Shown here piece after piece: positions 10,206-22,460 of a stretch of 64,000 nt of DNA. The notes under the pieces were generated by a model. It was not told where the DNA came from. It worked only from the letters and a program-made list of their open reading frames with translations, and searched no databases. How positions within the stretch are numbered: position 1 is the stretch's first letter; each line of letters opens with the position of its first letter. The stretch comes from Collybiopsis luxurians FD-317 M1. Its lineage: Eukaryota; Basidiomycota; Agaricomycetes; Agaricales; Omphalotaceae. The stretch covers positions 391,579 through 455,578 of the forward strand of contig KN834781.1 of assembly GCA_000827265.1 (NCBI GenBank). The letters are read 5' to 3'. The position numbers and the translations under genes were made by a program.

Positions 10206-11391
10206 ACGGATTTCTTACGTTCAATCCTTGGACCTTCAAGGAGATATGAAAATTGATGAAGCTATGTAAAGACTCGGAGATGGCACGAATCTATTCCGAA
10301 CCACTTAACTCGGTACCGCATTCACTTACGCAGTGCCGCCGGCATAGTTACACCTCTGCCGATAAGCCAGCAGTCCCGGCATGGTTATTGTCAACATCAG
10401 TATACGGCATATAAACTTTTGCACGATAAAATGAAGGCGGTTCGAATTTCATCTCATCTCAAGATTTGGCGTAGAAGATTCCGGTACTGAAACCGTCACC
10501 TAATCCAGAGTAGTTGTCCTCGACTGATAGCCTGACTCTTCGTGAAATCAACTGGCCTACCATGCTATCTCCCCCATCAAAAGATATCTCGAGAAACGTC
10601 TTTCAAGCACCTTACATCACCATGTTACCTCCACCTTTCCTAACTTTTATGACGTCGCCCGGCTACTGGCGCTGAACAAGGTCCCTGATCAATAAAGCGA
10701 TCTCTGCATCTGCGCCTGCTACAATCTGCTTAAATATACTGCGCCTCCCAATTCCCGTTATACTCATTGGGTTCAAAAGTCCACGAGAAAAATATGACAG
10801 AAGGAATCAAAGAACGTGCATATATGCAGGTACCGCGTCTAAGGGGGCCAGTGCGATGTAAACTACCCACGCAAAGGCAAAAAACAACCGGTGGGTACTG
10901 TGGAACGACTCGGGACCTCCAAGAGTCTCCGGGATTTCAGTCTACTGGTGGCCACCTCCGATGACATATTTATCTCTCTGAACATCATAACACAGGTTTT
11001 TCAAGTATGAATTCGGGACGTCACAGTAATTTATTAGTAGATAGATTGCGGAAGAAGGACTCAAGGACTTGCGGCTAAACCAGAACTGCATGGAGGATGG
11101 TAAGTGTCCAAGCAGTGGGGTTTCGCACCTCCGAAGCTCCACGAAACTTTGAGTCTCTGAGAGCTTGGATTTTGACCCTAGTAACGAAGAATAAAAAAGT
11201 GTCATGGGCGGCTTCTCGCTCATCGTATTTATCAATTTACACAATTGTTAGACAATGTTCTTTCTTAAGTGCCTCGTTACAGCACTTAAAAAGAAGAACA
11301 AGGAAAGAGGAACATCAGGCCGTGGGAACCCTGAAAATCGGTGCATATATCAAAGCAATCAACGAGCTCTTCCCCTCCTCCACGACTCTTC
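10206..11391. other. Intergenic region, nothing recognised
   Basis: About 1.2 kb without a convincing frame or repeat. The final 150 bp presumably hold the promoter of the FunK1 gene. Confidence 0.5.
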
Positions 11392-14223
11392 ATGGATAAT
11401 CGCGAAACTACTCCCACTCCTCATCCTCAGGAATCCGAGGCGCCAGCCACTCCGAAGAACACTCGACCTGGACCTACGATCCAGAGCACTCCACAGAGTC
11501 AAACCATGGGAAGTCACGTCGAGTCCTTGGTTGAAAGAGACAATGTTCTAAGAAAAGAAATGGACGACAAGCTCGCCGCAGATATCCAATCAAGGCAAAC
11601 GAGAAGCATTGACACCTGGGCTTCTGTTGTCCTGGGTTTGAACTTACAGGACGATCTCGAAGATTTGTCTGAAACTGTCGATAACCTGATGCAGGCGTAC
11701 CTCGATGCGACAGAGGGTAGCGTAGGGAACGAACCTGGAATATATGGATCCCTCCTTGCTCTGCTCAACGCTGCGCTCGGTTCTGATTCAGAATTGATCG
11801 CTTATCAACAGCATCCAAATCCTGTTCGGGGCGCACGAGTCAACGGCGCGCCAGACTTTGGCATGCTGTACAGAGCTCTTGTAGATGGCCGGAATATGAT
11901 CGATATCTTAGCGAGCAAAGGCACCGAAGACGAGGCTGGACGTATCTTTTGGGCTCTCATCATGATTCTCCTTGAGGTCAAACATCGAAAGGGCAAACTG
12001 CTAGAAGCCAAATACGAGCGTAAATACCCTCCTGACTCTTCCTTCATCTAACTTTTCTTATGCCACTTGTAGCTTCAAGAAATGTTGCGGAGGCCGAAAA
12101 GTCGACAGCAAAGGCTCCGCAGAAAAAGCGCAAGAAGAATCTCACAGATTTGAATAGTGGTAGGGGTACTGTTTCGACTTCATCACCGTCGTACTTATGG
12201 ATCATAGAGAGCGACAATGACAATCCGTCTGATGGCGACTACAACCCTCGTGCGAACAAAGCCAAAAAAACTGGATTGCAATCAAAGGCTGGCTCTCGAG
12301 GTATATGTGATTCCATTCCTAATGACTGCGGCTCGCAGAACTGATGAATGGTCAAGGCAAAGGCAAAGGTAAAGGCAAAAGCAAAGGCACGAGTATTACT
12401 CAGGTGTCAGCCTCTGCCTCCGTGTCCACTTCCATGTCGGATACCCAGGCCTACCAGCTAGCCGATAAGCAACTCACTGAGACAGGAAACTTCAAGAAAG
12501 CGAGAACGCCAGAAGAGTTGAGGAAACAATGTGCGTTCGTACCTACTAACTTAAAGAGTTCTCTCGAGTGACAGTTTCCATTTACAGTTTCCATTTACAG
12601 CGGCCGGGTATGCACGTGACGTCCTTTCCTATGGTGTCTTTCGATCACATGCCATTACCCTTTTGATTGACGACGCCATATGCCGCTTCGTTTTCTATGA
12701 CCACTCCATCATCTTGGAATCTCAGGTCCGTCTACTCTTCTGTGTTTCCGCGTCCATGGCCTCTGAATTTCACTATTTGCAGGTAATTGACCTTCAGGAG
12801 CAGCAAAATCAACGTATCTTTGTAAAGATGATCGCGCAATTGGGCCGCCTGAACCAAGAGCAGTTGGGAATTATTCCTCATCTTGAGGCGCCCTTACTTC
12901 GGGACCCCAAACAACTCGCACATGGAACGAAAATCCAGGGGAAATGGAAGGAAGAAAAGGGGAAAGAACGTGAAATACCTTCGAGCGAAGTCTTGAACGG
13001 TTGTTTGTTCACTTTCGATTACTTGGGCGGTGAACGAACAGTCGTTTTGGAGAAAGTCTTATTTCGACCCAACGGTATTATTGGGCGAGGTACAATAGTC
13101 GTTGAGGTTCGCTGCAGCTGTCGAGGCAAGAGCTGTAAGTGGAAAGGAGAGAATGGGAGATGCGATTGGGAGGGTCTCGACCTGGTGATGAAAATTAGCT
13201 TCCCCGCCGCAGGACGTATCCCTGAAGACGAAATCATTCGTGACTTGCACAACCTCGCCGTCGACCGACATGCTTGGGTTAGCAATCATCTGCCCAAACT
13301 CCTATGCTCTTTCACCGTGCGTTTTGGAGACCACAGTATCCAAGAACGACTGAAAATGGAGCTAGGCGATGAGATATACGAGGAACGTGTCATTCGAGGA
13401 TCTATTCAGGAAAAGATTTTCCCTATCGTGCAGGTGGAATCTGAATTTGAAGAAGTTCAAGTCGTGTACGACGCCTTCCAATGTACGTCGCATATGCTCT
13501 TTTACTCTGCTAGTGTCTCACGCCACGTATTCAGGTCACGAATGGGTGCACGATATAGGACGCGTTCTTCACCGTGATATCAGCATGAACAATGTCATGT
13601 TCCGCCGCATAGGCGGCGAAGTTTATGGTGTTTTGAATGACTTTGATCTTGCCACCCGCATTGACGATCTGGACCGTACACCAACCTCCAAGCATCGAAC
13701 CGGTACCCGCCCGTTCATGGCCTATGAACAGCATGATATCAATTGGAACGGTCCACCTCACTATCGCCATGACGCCGAGTCCTTTTTCTATTTGATTCTC
13801 ATTCTGGGCTGTAATTATTCTAGACCTGGTGCAGAAGTCGAAAATGCTCCTTATCGGTCCTGGTTTACCGAAGGGGATTACCATCTCTATTTGGCAAAGC
13901 GCGTGCTCTGTTCGGATGGTCAATTTTCGCCACTCACCGAACGCCTTGGTTATCGGGAGTGGATAACGGACATACAGTCGTTGTTATTTTGTGGTTTCCA
14001 GGCGCTAAACGAAGTTCACCACAAGGCTCTTCGAAAGAAAGCACGGAAGCCAGTAAGGCTGGAAGGGGTAAAGAATGATGAACTGACTGTCGAAGCGTTC
14101 GATCATGTTACACTTGGCGAGAATTTCACTGCTGACAAAATCAGAGAGGTGTTCTGCAGGTTCGACGGCAAGGTCGTCGTAACCAGGGATCCGGCGAGGA
14201 AACATCTCAATGATCAGTCATGA
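11392..14223 (+). CDS. FunK1-type fungal protein kinase, full-length copy A
   Basis: The spliced protein of 853 residues comes from six exons: 11392-12019, 12073-12300, 12339-12530, 12601-12725, 12783-13482 and 13535-14223. Domain order: a helical N-terminal region (about 1-210), a basic low-complexity linker with a KGKGKGKGKSKG run (about 280-300), the FunK1-typical ARDVLSYGVFRSHAITLLI block, and then a bipartite kinase domain. Catalytic marks are VLHRDISMNNVMFRR (HRD loop with the metal-binding Asn), LNDFDLAT (DFD instead of the usual DFG) and GTRPFMAYEQ. A Cys-rich insert (CSCRGKSCKWKGENGRCDW) interrupts the N-lobe. The 57-nt intron 12726-12782 is a multiple of three, so retention would not shift the frame. 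FunK1 kinases are expanded in mushroom-forming fungi; their substrates are unknown. The ATG at 11392 is the first in frame. It is the likely parent of the truncated copies downstream. Confidence 0.88.
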
Positions 14224-15041
14224 ATTTTTATACTTTACAGTCGGTTATGTCTTTCGCTTCGTGGGTAATTCGTTCACACTTATTGCCTCTGAGTGTTCTT
14301 ACAATCACACCAAATTTAGATTATCACCTCTTGCTTTATTCATTGCTTTTGCTTTCTATGTTATCGTTGCGCATGCTTTCGCTATAATTATGTTAAAGGA
14401 AGGAAACCTTTGTTGTTTAGGTATTGTACAAACACACGAACGGTTTTTCAATGGGGTCGACAAGACGAGGGGAGCTACATACATACATGCTATCGAATGT
14501 AGAGATAGATGGTCCACTCCAACTTTTGCGCGAGACTATTTGATACCTGGAACAGCGGGTATGCGAACTCGAAGATCCCGAATACGTTTCTCATTTGGGC
14601 ATGTTGCAACCAGTACAAATTCTCTGTGTACCTCACAGCGTATGGAGAAGCGAAACTGTCTAGTGGCACTAACATGAACTACGCAAGGGTGTTTCGCGTT
14701 TGTACTAGCTTCAGTGGGTCGCAGACCGAACGCGGCGCCTTCGAAATGGCTTAGCAGCACTGCCGTACCTCCATCTGGCGCAGTACATTGAGATGGGTCT
14801 ATTAAATAATGTACATTCAACGTTCGTTCAATACCGACCGCTGTTGGCGGCCGGCTAAGCCCGAGACGTGGTTATGGCGTCATTTAATCACATGTTATTT
14901 ATTGCCTTCGCAAGACGCGTTTTGTCAACTTTGTTTTCTTTGGCTATTCTGTCATCCCAAGTCAGTTGAATTCTCTGCCTTTCGCGTTTTCTGTTATTAA
15001 CCGGAGATTCCGAATAATTATTGGTTCACTTTCTTACAGAG
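14224..15041. repeat. 3' flank and decayed exon 4 of the FunK1 tandem unit
   Basis: The 3' flank (14224-14830) recurs after copy B (from 16429) and, most completely, after copy C (18622-19250, for example 14700-14830 against 19120-19250). At 14850-14960 lies a degenerate copy of kinase exon 4 in which the codon equivalent to Tyr of SAGYARDV is a stop. It precedes the shortened gene at 15042. Confidence 0.7.
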
Positions 15042-16428
15042 ATGGTTAAAAAACTGCGTCGCTTCCCACGAGAATTGTTAGAAGTCTTTCCTAATCTGCA
15101 GCCACCGTTACCACAAAACTCGGAGCAGCTAAAGCTTCGAGGCAAACGAAACGGAAAAGAACGCGAAATTTCTCCAAATGAAGCTCTACAGGGCTATTGT
15201 TTCACTTTTGATTACTTGAATGGGCTACAAAAAGGGAAACGGACAGTCGTCTTGCGCAAACTCTTATCCCGATCCGATGTCCTTATTGGGCAAGGTCCGA
15301 TAGTCGTCGAAGTTGGCTGTGATTGTCAAGACCAGGGCTGTAATTGGAAAGGAGAGAATGGGAGGTGCGATTGGGACGGTCTCGACCTTGTGATGAAAAT
15401 TAGCTTCCCTGCCGCAGGACGTGTCCCTGAAGACGAAATCATCCGTGACTTGCTCAACCTCGCCGTCGACCAACATTCCTGGGCTCTCAATCATCTGCCC
15501 AAACTCCTATGCTCTTTCACCGTGCGTTTTGGAGATGACAGCATCCAAAAAAGACTGAAAATGGAGTTAGGAGATGAGATATACGAGGAACGTGTCATTC
15601 GGGGATCTATTCAAGAAAAGATTTTCCATATTGAGCAAGTGAAGTCCGATTTCGAAGAGGCTCAGGTCGTGTACGACGCCTTCCAATGTACCTCGCATTT
15701 TCTCTAGTTCTATTTTAGTGTCTAACGCCACGTATCCAGGCCACGAATGGGTGCACGATGTAGGGCGTATTCTTCATCGCGATATCAGCATGAGCAATGT
15801 CATGTTCCGCCGCATAGAGGGCGAAGTTTATGGCGTTTTAAACGACTTCGATCTTGCCACCAGCATTGACGACCTGGACCGTACACCAACCTCCAAGCAT
15901 CGAACCGGCACCCGACCGTTTATGGCTCATGAGCAGCATGATGTCGATTGGAACGGTCCACCTCGATATCGCCATGACGCCGAATCCTTTTTCTACTTGA
16001 TTCTCATTCTGGGCTGTGATTATTCTAATCCTGGAACAAAGCTCGACAACCCTCCTTTTCAACTCTGGTACAATGGAGGCGACGAGTATCTCGCTGCCAA
16101 GAAACACAGTCTCCTTTCGAATGGTAAATTCTTGCCACCCACCAAACGCACTGGCTATTTGCAATGGTTGACAGAGATTCAGTCATGTTTGTTCTGGGGT
16201 TTCCAAGCGCTTAACCAGGTTCACCACAAAGCTCTTCGTGAGAAGGCACGGAAGCCAGTTAGGCTGGAAGGGGCAAACAATGATGAATTGACCGTCGAAG
16301 CGTTCGATCAGGCTACACTCGGCGAGAATTTCACTGCTGACAAAATCAGACAGGTGTTCCGCAGGTTCGATAACAGGGTCGTTATAACCAGAAATCCGGC
16401 GAGGGAATACCTCAATATTCAATCATAA
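15042..16428 (+). CDS. FunK1-type kinase, 5'-truncated copy B
   Basis: The spliced product is 444 residues from exons 15042-15687 and 15740-16428. It starts inside what is exon 5 of copy A and keeps the complete catalytic half: the Cys-rich insert (CDCQDQGCNWKGENGRCDW), ILHRDISMSNVMFRR, LNDFDLATS, GTRPFMAHEQ and the C-terminal FTADKIRQVFRRF. Exons 1-3 are absent, and exon 4 survives upstream only as a broken relic (14850-14960). The ATG at 15042 follows a usable 3' splice site (CTTACAG), suggesting a noncoding first exon. The open frame is undamaged over 444 codons, which points to selection or recent origin. It may be a functional mini-kinase or a young pseudogene. Confidence 0.75.
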
Positions 16429-17195
16429 ATTTCTATACTTTACAGTATGTCGTCTCTTTCGCTTTGTGCGTAATTCATTCACTTCATAGTAAGTATTCCG
16501 TAGCACGTTACAATTACACCAGATCACCTCTTGCTTTATTCATTGCTCTTGCTTTCTATGTTGTCGTTGCTTTCACTATAATCAAGTATGTAAAGAAAGG
16601 AATCAGTTGTTATTTAGATATCATACAAGCACACGAACGGTTTTCCAACGAGCTATATACGTAGCTGCTGTGATATGCATAAGATCAAATAGTATGGCAA
16701 AGGCAAAGCGCACATTCAAATCTTGCGCGAGACAAATCAATGTCTGGTACAGCGGGTACGCGAAATCGAAGATGTTTCTCCTGCAGTCATGTTAAGCCTG
16801 CCAGTCCACATCGTCTTCGTCTTCCTAGGGTTAGAAATGTATACTCCATAGCGTGTAGAGAATTGAATTCGCCCAGTGTCACTAAAATTAAGTGCACAAC
16901 GTTTGTATGTTCAATCTGCCGCAGTCCATTGGTACGCGGTCATTTTAGAACTCAAGTCTTACAAGTAGAGGAAAATTTCCGAATGACTTACAATTTTGCA
17001 GCGGTCGGCTAAACCCGAGACGTGGTTGTGGCGTCATTTGATCACATGTTATAACCATTTCGCAAGACGCGTTTCGTCAACTTTTCATTCTCTTTGGCCA
17101 TTCCACCATCCTAGGTCAGTTCACTTCTCTAATTTTTCGTGCTTTATGCCACTAACAGACGATTCCCGATCATTATCGTGTACTTTCCTATAGAG
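16429..17195. repeat. 3' flank of copy B and second decayed exon 4
   Basis: Partly homologous to 14224-15041. The exon 4 relic at 16998-17110 shares the same stop codon and the same damaged GAGACGTGGTT phrase as the relic at 14850, so both copies come from one already broken ancestor. Confidence 0.7.
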
Positions 17196-18621
17196 ATGGC
17201 TGAACAACGGTGTCATTTCATCCAAGAACTGTTGGAAACTATACCTAACCTGCAGCCACCTCCACCACAAGACTCACAGCAGCTCGCATGCAACGCAGAT
17301 TCTCAAACCAAGCAAAACGGTAAAGAACGCGAAGTTCTTCCAAGTGAAGCTCTGCAGGGCTATTTATTCGCTTTCGATTACTCGGACGGGCTACAAAGCG
17401 GGAGGCGGACAGTCATCTTGGGGAGACTCTTATTCCAACCCACCGACATTAATGGGCGGGGTCCGATAGTTGTCGAGGTCCACTGTGATTGTCAAGGCCA
17501 CAGCTGCGACTGGAAAGGATCAAACGGAAGATGCAATTGGGATGGCCTCGACCTCATCGTGAAAATCAGGTTTCCCGCAGCAGGACGAGTTTACGAAGAG
17601 GAAATCATTCGTCACTTGCTCAACCTTGCAGCAGGCCCACATACGTGGGTTTGTAATCATCTGCCCAACCTCCTGTGTTCTTTCACTATTCCTTTTGACG
17701 GCCATGGCGTGCAAGGCAAATTGCAAAATAAATTGGACGACGAGGAGATACACAAGGGACGTGTAATCCGGGGATCCATTCAGGAGAGAATTTTTCCTAT
17801 TTGGGAGGTGGAATGTGAATTTGAAGAAGCTCAAGTCGTGTACGACGCCTTCCAATGTACGTTGCATTTTCTCTAGGTGTCTGTTAGTGTCTAACACCAC
17901 GCATTCAGGCCATGAGTGGGTTCACGATATAGGGCGTGTTCTTCACCGTGACATCAGTATGAACAATGTCATGTTCCGCCGCATAGAGGGTAAAATTTAT
18001 GGCGTTCTGAACGACTTTGATCTTGCCACCTGCATTGACGACCTGGACCGTACACCAACCTCCAAGCATCGAACCGGTACTCGTCCGTTCATGGCCTATG
18101 AACAGCATTATATCAATTGGAACGGTCCACCTCGCTATCGCCATGACGCCGAATCCTTTTTCTATTTGATTCTCATACTGGGGTGTGATTATTCCAGACC
18201 GGGGAAGAAGGTCAAGGACCCTCCTTTTCAAGCCTGGATCAACGGAGGCGACGAGTATCTTTTTGACAAGAAAAGCATACTCTGCACAAATGGCAAATTT
18301 TCGCCACCTACCGCCACTGCACGCTTCCGCTATCGGATATGGTTACGGAAGATTCAGCTCATGTTATTTCATGGAGTTACTTCGCGTAATTTGGCTGAAG
18401 CAGCCGAGACGGAAAAGCTAGTAGATCTGGAGGAGGAAATGCCGAAGGGTGCGAGCAAGACCAACGCCAAGGATAATGAACCAACTGGCCAGTCGTTCGA
18501 TGAAGATACGCTCGGTGGAAGGTTCACCGCTGACAAAATCAGGGAGGTGCTCTGCAGGTTCGATGGCAGGGTCGTTCTAACCAGAGATCCGGCGAGGGAA
18601 CGCCTCAATGTTCAGTCATGA
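17196..18621 (+). CDS. FunK1-type kinase, 5'-truncated copy C
   Basis: The spliced product is 457 residues from exons 17196-17856 and 17909-18621. It is collinear with copy B: Cys-rich insert (CDCQGHSCDWKGSNGRCNW), VLHRDISMNNVMFRR, LNDFDLATC, GTRPFMAYEQ and C-terminal FTADKIREVLCRF. It differs from A and B near residues 370-430, where the HHKALR segment is replaced by TSRNLAEAAETEKLVDLEEEM. A relic at 22668-22870 resembles this C-type tail more than A or B. No N-terminal FunK1 region is present, and the exon 4 equivalent upstream is broken. The ATG at 17196 lies just after a 3' splice-like CCTATAG. Kinase activity is plausible from the intact catalytic loop but unproven. Confidence 0.75.
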
Positions 18622-19260
18622 ATTTTTGTACTTCACAATCGGTTATGTCTTTCGCTTTGTGCGTGTTTCGTTCGCACTTTTTGCCTTCTGAGTATTCTGT
18701 AGCACCTTACAATCACACTAAATTTAGATCATCATCTCTTGTTTTATTTATTGCTTTCGCTTTCTATGTTGCTTTTACTATAATGATGTTAAAGGAAGGA
18801 AACAGTGTGGTATTTAGGCATTGTACAAAAACACGAATGGTTTTTCAACGGGGTCAACAAGACGGGGGGAGCTACATATGTACATGGTGTCGAATGCAGA
18901 GATAGATGGTACACTCAAACTTTTGCGCGCGACTAAGTATTTAATGCCTGGAACCGCAGGTACGTGAACTCAAAGATCCAGAACGTATTTCACCTTCGGG
19001 CATGTAGCAACTAATCCGAATCGTCTGTCTTTCTATCTTTACCTCACGTTGTATGGAGAAGCGAAACTGCCTAGTGGCACTGACATGAACTACGCAAGGG
19101 CATTTTGCGTTCGTACGAGCTTCAGTGGGTCACCGCAGACCGAATGCGATGCCTTCGAAATGGCTTAGAAGGGTTGCCATACCTCCATCTGGCGCAGTAC
19201 ATGGAGAGGGGTCTAGTAAAGGAATGGAAATGATGTATGTTCAATGTTCGTTCAATCCCA
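18622..19260. repeat. 3' flank of FunK1 copy C, end of the tandem array
   Basis: Homologous to 14224-14830 (after copy A), including the shared segments around 18780-18900 and 19020-19250. Similarity stops near 19255, marking the right edge of the array. The last bases abut the 3' end of the aminotransferase gene. Confidence 0.7.
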
Positions 19261-19477
19261 GTGAGAATGCCGCCGAGCCGATCCGAGCAGTTTTGGCGAA
19301 AACCAAGATGCCCTGCCCATACCGAGAGGAATACTTATTATACTTATTATGCGGACTGCGGTCAAAGTCTCGCTCATATGATCTGAGTCTCCAAAATGCA
19401 ATCCAATCGATAACACTCGGAATCAGGAAGTCCAAAGGTGCAGAATACATTGAGGAATATCTACATGTCTACCTCGT

Positions 19478-21699
19478 TCAATCTGCTTGTTTCCTCATGA
19501 ATTTCTGGAGAACGATAGCAAATATGTTAGCCACTTTCTTGAACTCTTCCGGCTGCGGAAGTTCATCATCTTCAATGATCGAATATTATAAAAGAGGGGG
19601 ACTCACGGTCGAATTACTGAAGCTGACCCGGAAATGGCCGTCTCCGACAGTCTCATCATCAACTGGGATCGCAGCAAATACAGCTCCTGGGGCCATGACT
19701 ACACCGGCCTCTGCAAGCTCAGACCAGAGCTTCAACTCTAGGGCTTTGTACCCGACAATCGCAAAGGATGGATGTTCTTCAAAGTGTATTTTAAGCTGCC
19801 AAAGGTTAGATAAAGCCTGCCAAATCTGTATGAAATTTTTTACCCAGACAAACATCCCAGATGTTGGAGGAACGAAAGAGAAGACAGGTCTCGAGAAAGC
19901 TTCATTTTTCTCAGTCAGAGAAACGAAAGACCGCTTCGGTTTAAGGCTTGCATAGTATATGAGTGCTCCAGCGGTATAGCCCTGCGTTGACATTGATGAC
20001 TGAAGATGAAATTCTTCAGCAAGGCAATCAAGCAGGTAATCCCGACGTTGCCTGTATTGCAGGCGAAGGGCTAAATTAAATGATGTATTAGAACGAACAA
20101 CTACTGCGAAAAAAAACTTTTACCTTTTAACCACCGCATATACCCTTTGTACTGCCATTCTAAAAGTAAAGAAGTGACATGGATCTATTCCCGTATCAGC
20201 GATGACTCGTCGGAAAGCAACATGAGGGCAATTGCACCTGAGTGAACCCACAGGGAGCATGCGTCGATACCTCTGCCATTCTTTCCAAGCGCTCTGCGAA
20301 CATAGGATTGCAGGTGAACCATCCTAGATGAGCACCTGGGCAGATAGTCTGCGCAAGTGAGAAAACCGTTACAGTTTAAAAAGCGCATTTTTACCTTGGA
20401 GAAGGTGTCGAGACGGATGACTCGACCCTGGTAGTCGAATCTGTTGAAGATTAGCAAGTGTTCCACCTTGATCCACTAGCACTTACTTGAGATAGCTGGG
20501 GACAAGACTGGCGATAAACGTTTCATCATTCATTTCGGGTTCAGGGCCACGTTCGGATTTGGGTACATATTCTCCTTCCTGGAGGAAATAGTAGGGACAG
20601 TCTTCTACGATGATAATATCTATAGCGAGGATTCTGAGTCACAAAGTGCGTATAGACAGACGAAGATAGCAGACCGTATTCAACACAGATCTTGTAAATT
20701 TCCTTCTTTCTTCGAGCACTCATGGTCTGGAATAATGTAGGATTCAGAGCGTACACGGCAGCGATAGAAATGCACTTACTATGCCTGTGGGATTCTCTCC
20801 AACCGGCACACAATACATACAACGCGGCCTGTTGACTACATGAGGCACAGTTCTGGCTTCACCGAGAGGGAACTACCAACCGGCGCATTCCACGGGACTT
20901 TTCATCCCATTCCGCGAGCGTCTTGCGCAGTAAGGTGCTGTCAATTCCCTCGCTATCCGAGGTGATAGGGATAAATTTCATATTGTACGGTCGAGCGGAC
21001 TGCGACGGGGGAAGTCTGTCGGCGAACAATGTACGACTTCAGGAGCTACTTACGGCCAAGGCGCTTGGATATGTCCATTCTGAGCAAATAATTGCCTCCC
21101 CAGGGTTAACGATGGTTTGCACAACTTTACCCCAGCCATCCACATTTCCGGCATGCATCAAGGTAGTCCAGTTGCCGTATGCAGGCTGAAAAACCTTGCC
21201 GACAAATTCTCGAAGGATATCCTGGAGCTGGGGTAATCCCGTAGCAGGACCTGTATGCCGTCGTACATCGAAGCTTTGAATGTAATTTAACACCTACCGT
21301 ACTGCAAGGCTGTTCCCATGTTAATATCTCCAGGATGTTGAGGATATTTATGGACAGTAAAAGACGCCGTCCTTTCCTTGTCTAGTTTCCAAAGCCAAGA
21401 CAGGGACGACTTTTCGTCCTCTACCTTCAATGGAAATGAATCTGGGACAAGGATTTCGCCGGAAACTGAGGTCCAAGGGAAATACACAGGACTAGGAACA
21501 CCTGTGTCCAGCGTTATCAACGAGCAGACCTGACTGGAGATGTGAAAAAAATAATACCTCCCGCGAGGTTTATCACCCCCGGTTTGCCTGCGTAACGTTT
21601 GTGAAAGTCCGTCAATGGAGACACTGTGCGCGCTCGCGCAACAGCTGAAAGGTGATGCGACAGGTCAACGGCGTGTCCTGGTTTCTCGTCGAAGGACAT
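19478..21699 (-). CDS. Aromatic/alpha-aminoadipate aminotransferase (Aro8-like), with apparent frameshift
   Basis: A multi-exon class I/II PLP-dependent aminotransferase. Reading down the minus strand: MSFDEKPGHAVDLSHHLS..., GKPGVINLAGGVPSP, SLSWLWKLDK, TALQYGGPATGLPQLQDILREF, GNVDGWGKVVQTIVNPGEAIICSEWTYPSALA, CMYCVPVGENPTGI, IIIVEDCPYYFLQE, RVIRLDTFSKTICPGAHLGW (Schiff-base Lys in FSK), APCGFTQ, then AIALMLLSDEWQYKGYMRWLKALRLQY and a complete C-terminus ending FMRKQAD. The enzyme would transaminate Phe, Tyr, Trp or 2-aminoadipate. All introns I placed keep frame except at about 20236-20240, where GFTQ and AIAL are separated by two extra bases; this would disrupt the protein unless it is a sequence error. 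The start lies beside a cerato-platanin-type promoter block (21720-22460). Its 3' end touches the FunK1 array. Confidence 0.82.
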
Positions 21700-21719
21700 A
21701 GTGGAAGGCAGAGAAGGGA

Positions 21720-22460
21720 ATGTTCGAAACTGATCGGGATGGAAAGCTGGTGAGGAAGGTACTTGTGTGTGCGGATCGCAAATATACTACAAGGGAGGAA
21801 TTGTAGGATGTGCTGATAGACTGTCTGAAGTTGGAGGATTCCATTTAAAGGTCCTCAGGGCTTTTATATCATTGGGCACAGATGACCGTAGGACCGTGAA
21901 GTTGTATATAGTTGCAACGACAGGTCTTCACGTCGTGGGTGGCTGATACTCCCGTCGTCGCTTGTACCAGGATGGAATGAGCACCGCTAGTTGTTGAAAC
22001 ACGATTTATGGATTGGATTGCGTTCCCGCTCGAGACTCTGAATGACAAAGTACGGCCTGCGGAGCTACTACTTCCACTCATGTCATCGTCGTTCAAATTT
22101 GCGGCAAGGCTGTTGCCGATCTTGTGCAGAAACAGGACTTAAAGCTCTCTAGTCTGAATACATATGAGTCGCAGCATTACATGAATGAAAGTTGCGGAAG
22201 GAACAGAGATACACACCACTGCTATGCTCTAGAATCAGAGTGAGATTTCACATTTCCCGGTGTATCTGTTCTTGGTCCCAAGTCGGTAGCCGTTAGTTAG
22301 TTAGTTAGTTGATAAGTCTTACCTTACCTTACGAGGATGATGCGAGGTCCGAAGATATATCCCGTACTTCCCTTCCCGAGTTGATTTTCGGATCTCATTG
22401 AATGCTGTGGACGAATCGGTGTTCAAGCTGAGTTCAAATTGAATAACTATGTAGGCTTCG
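21720..22460 (-). promoter_or_regulatory. Third copy of the cerato-platanin promoter block
   Basis: The block aligns with 23845-24540 and 25199-25925, the upstream regions of the two cerato-platanin genes. Shared phrases include the GATGGAAAGCTGGTG segment next to the start codon, the GATCGCAAA-ACTACAA segment, the GGGCACAGATGACCG segment and the far GTTGATTT-CGGATCTC segment. Here the downstream coding region is the aminotransferase rather than a cerato-platanin. Confidence 0.75.
22286..22312. repeat. (GTTA)n microsatellite
   Basis: Four to five GTTA units in a row. Related but shorter versions are seen at the matching place in the other promoter block (near 24370-24385). Confidence 0.6.

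Noticed and set aside
14224..14850. Additional small genes in the FunK1 3' flank (81-155 codons)
   Set aside because: The frames are not preserved between the three copies of the flank, so they are chance open frames.
19125..19955. 276-codon open frame on the plus strand
   Set aside because: It is antisense to aminotransferase exons and the FunK1 3' flank and has no family features; the minus-strand reading gives a clear enzyme.
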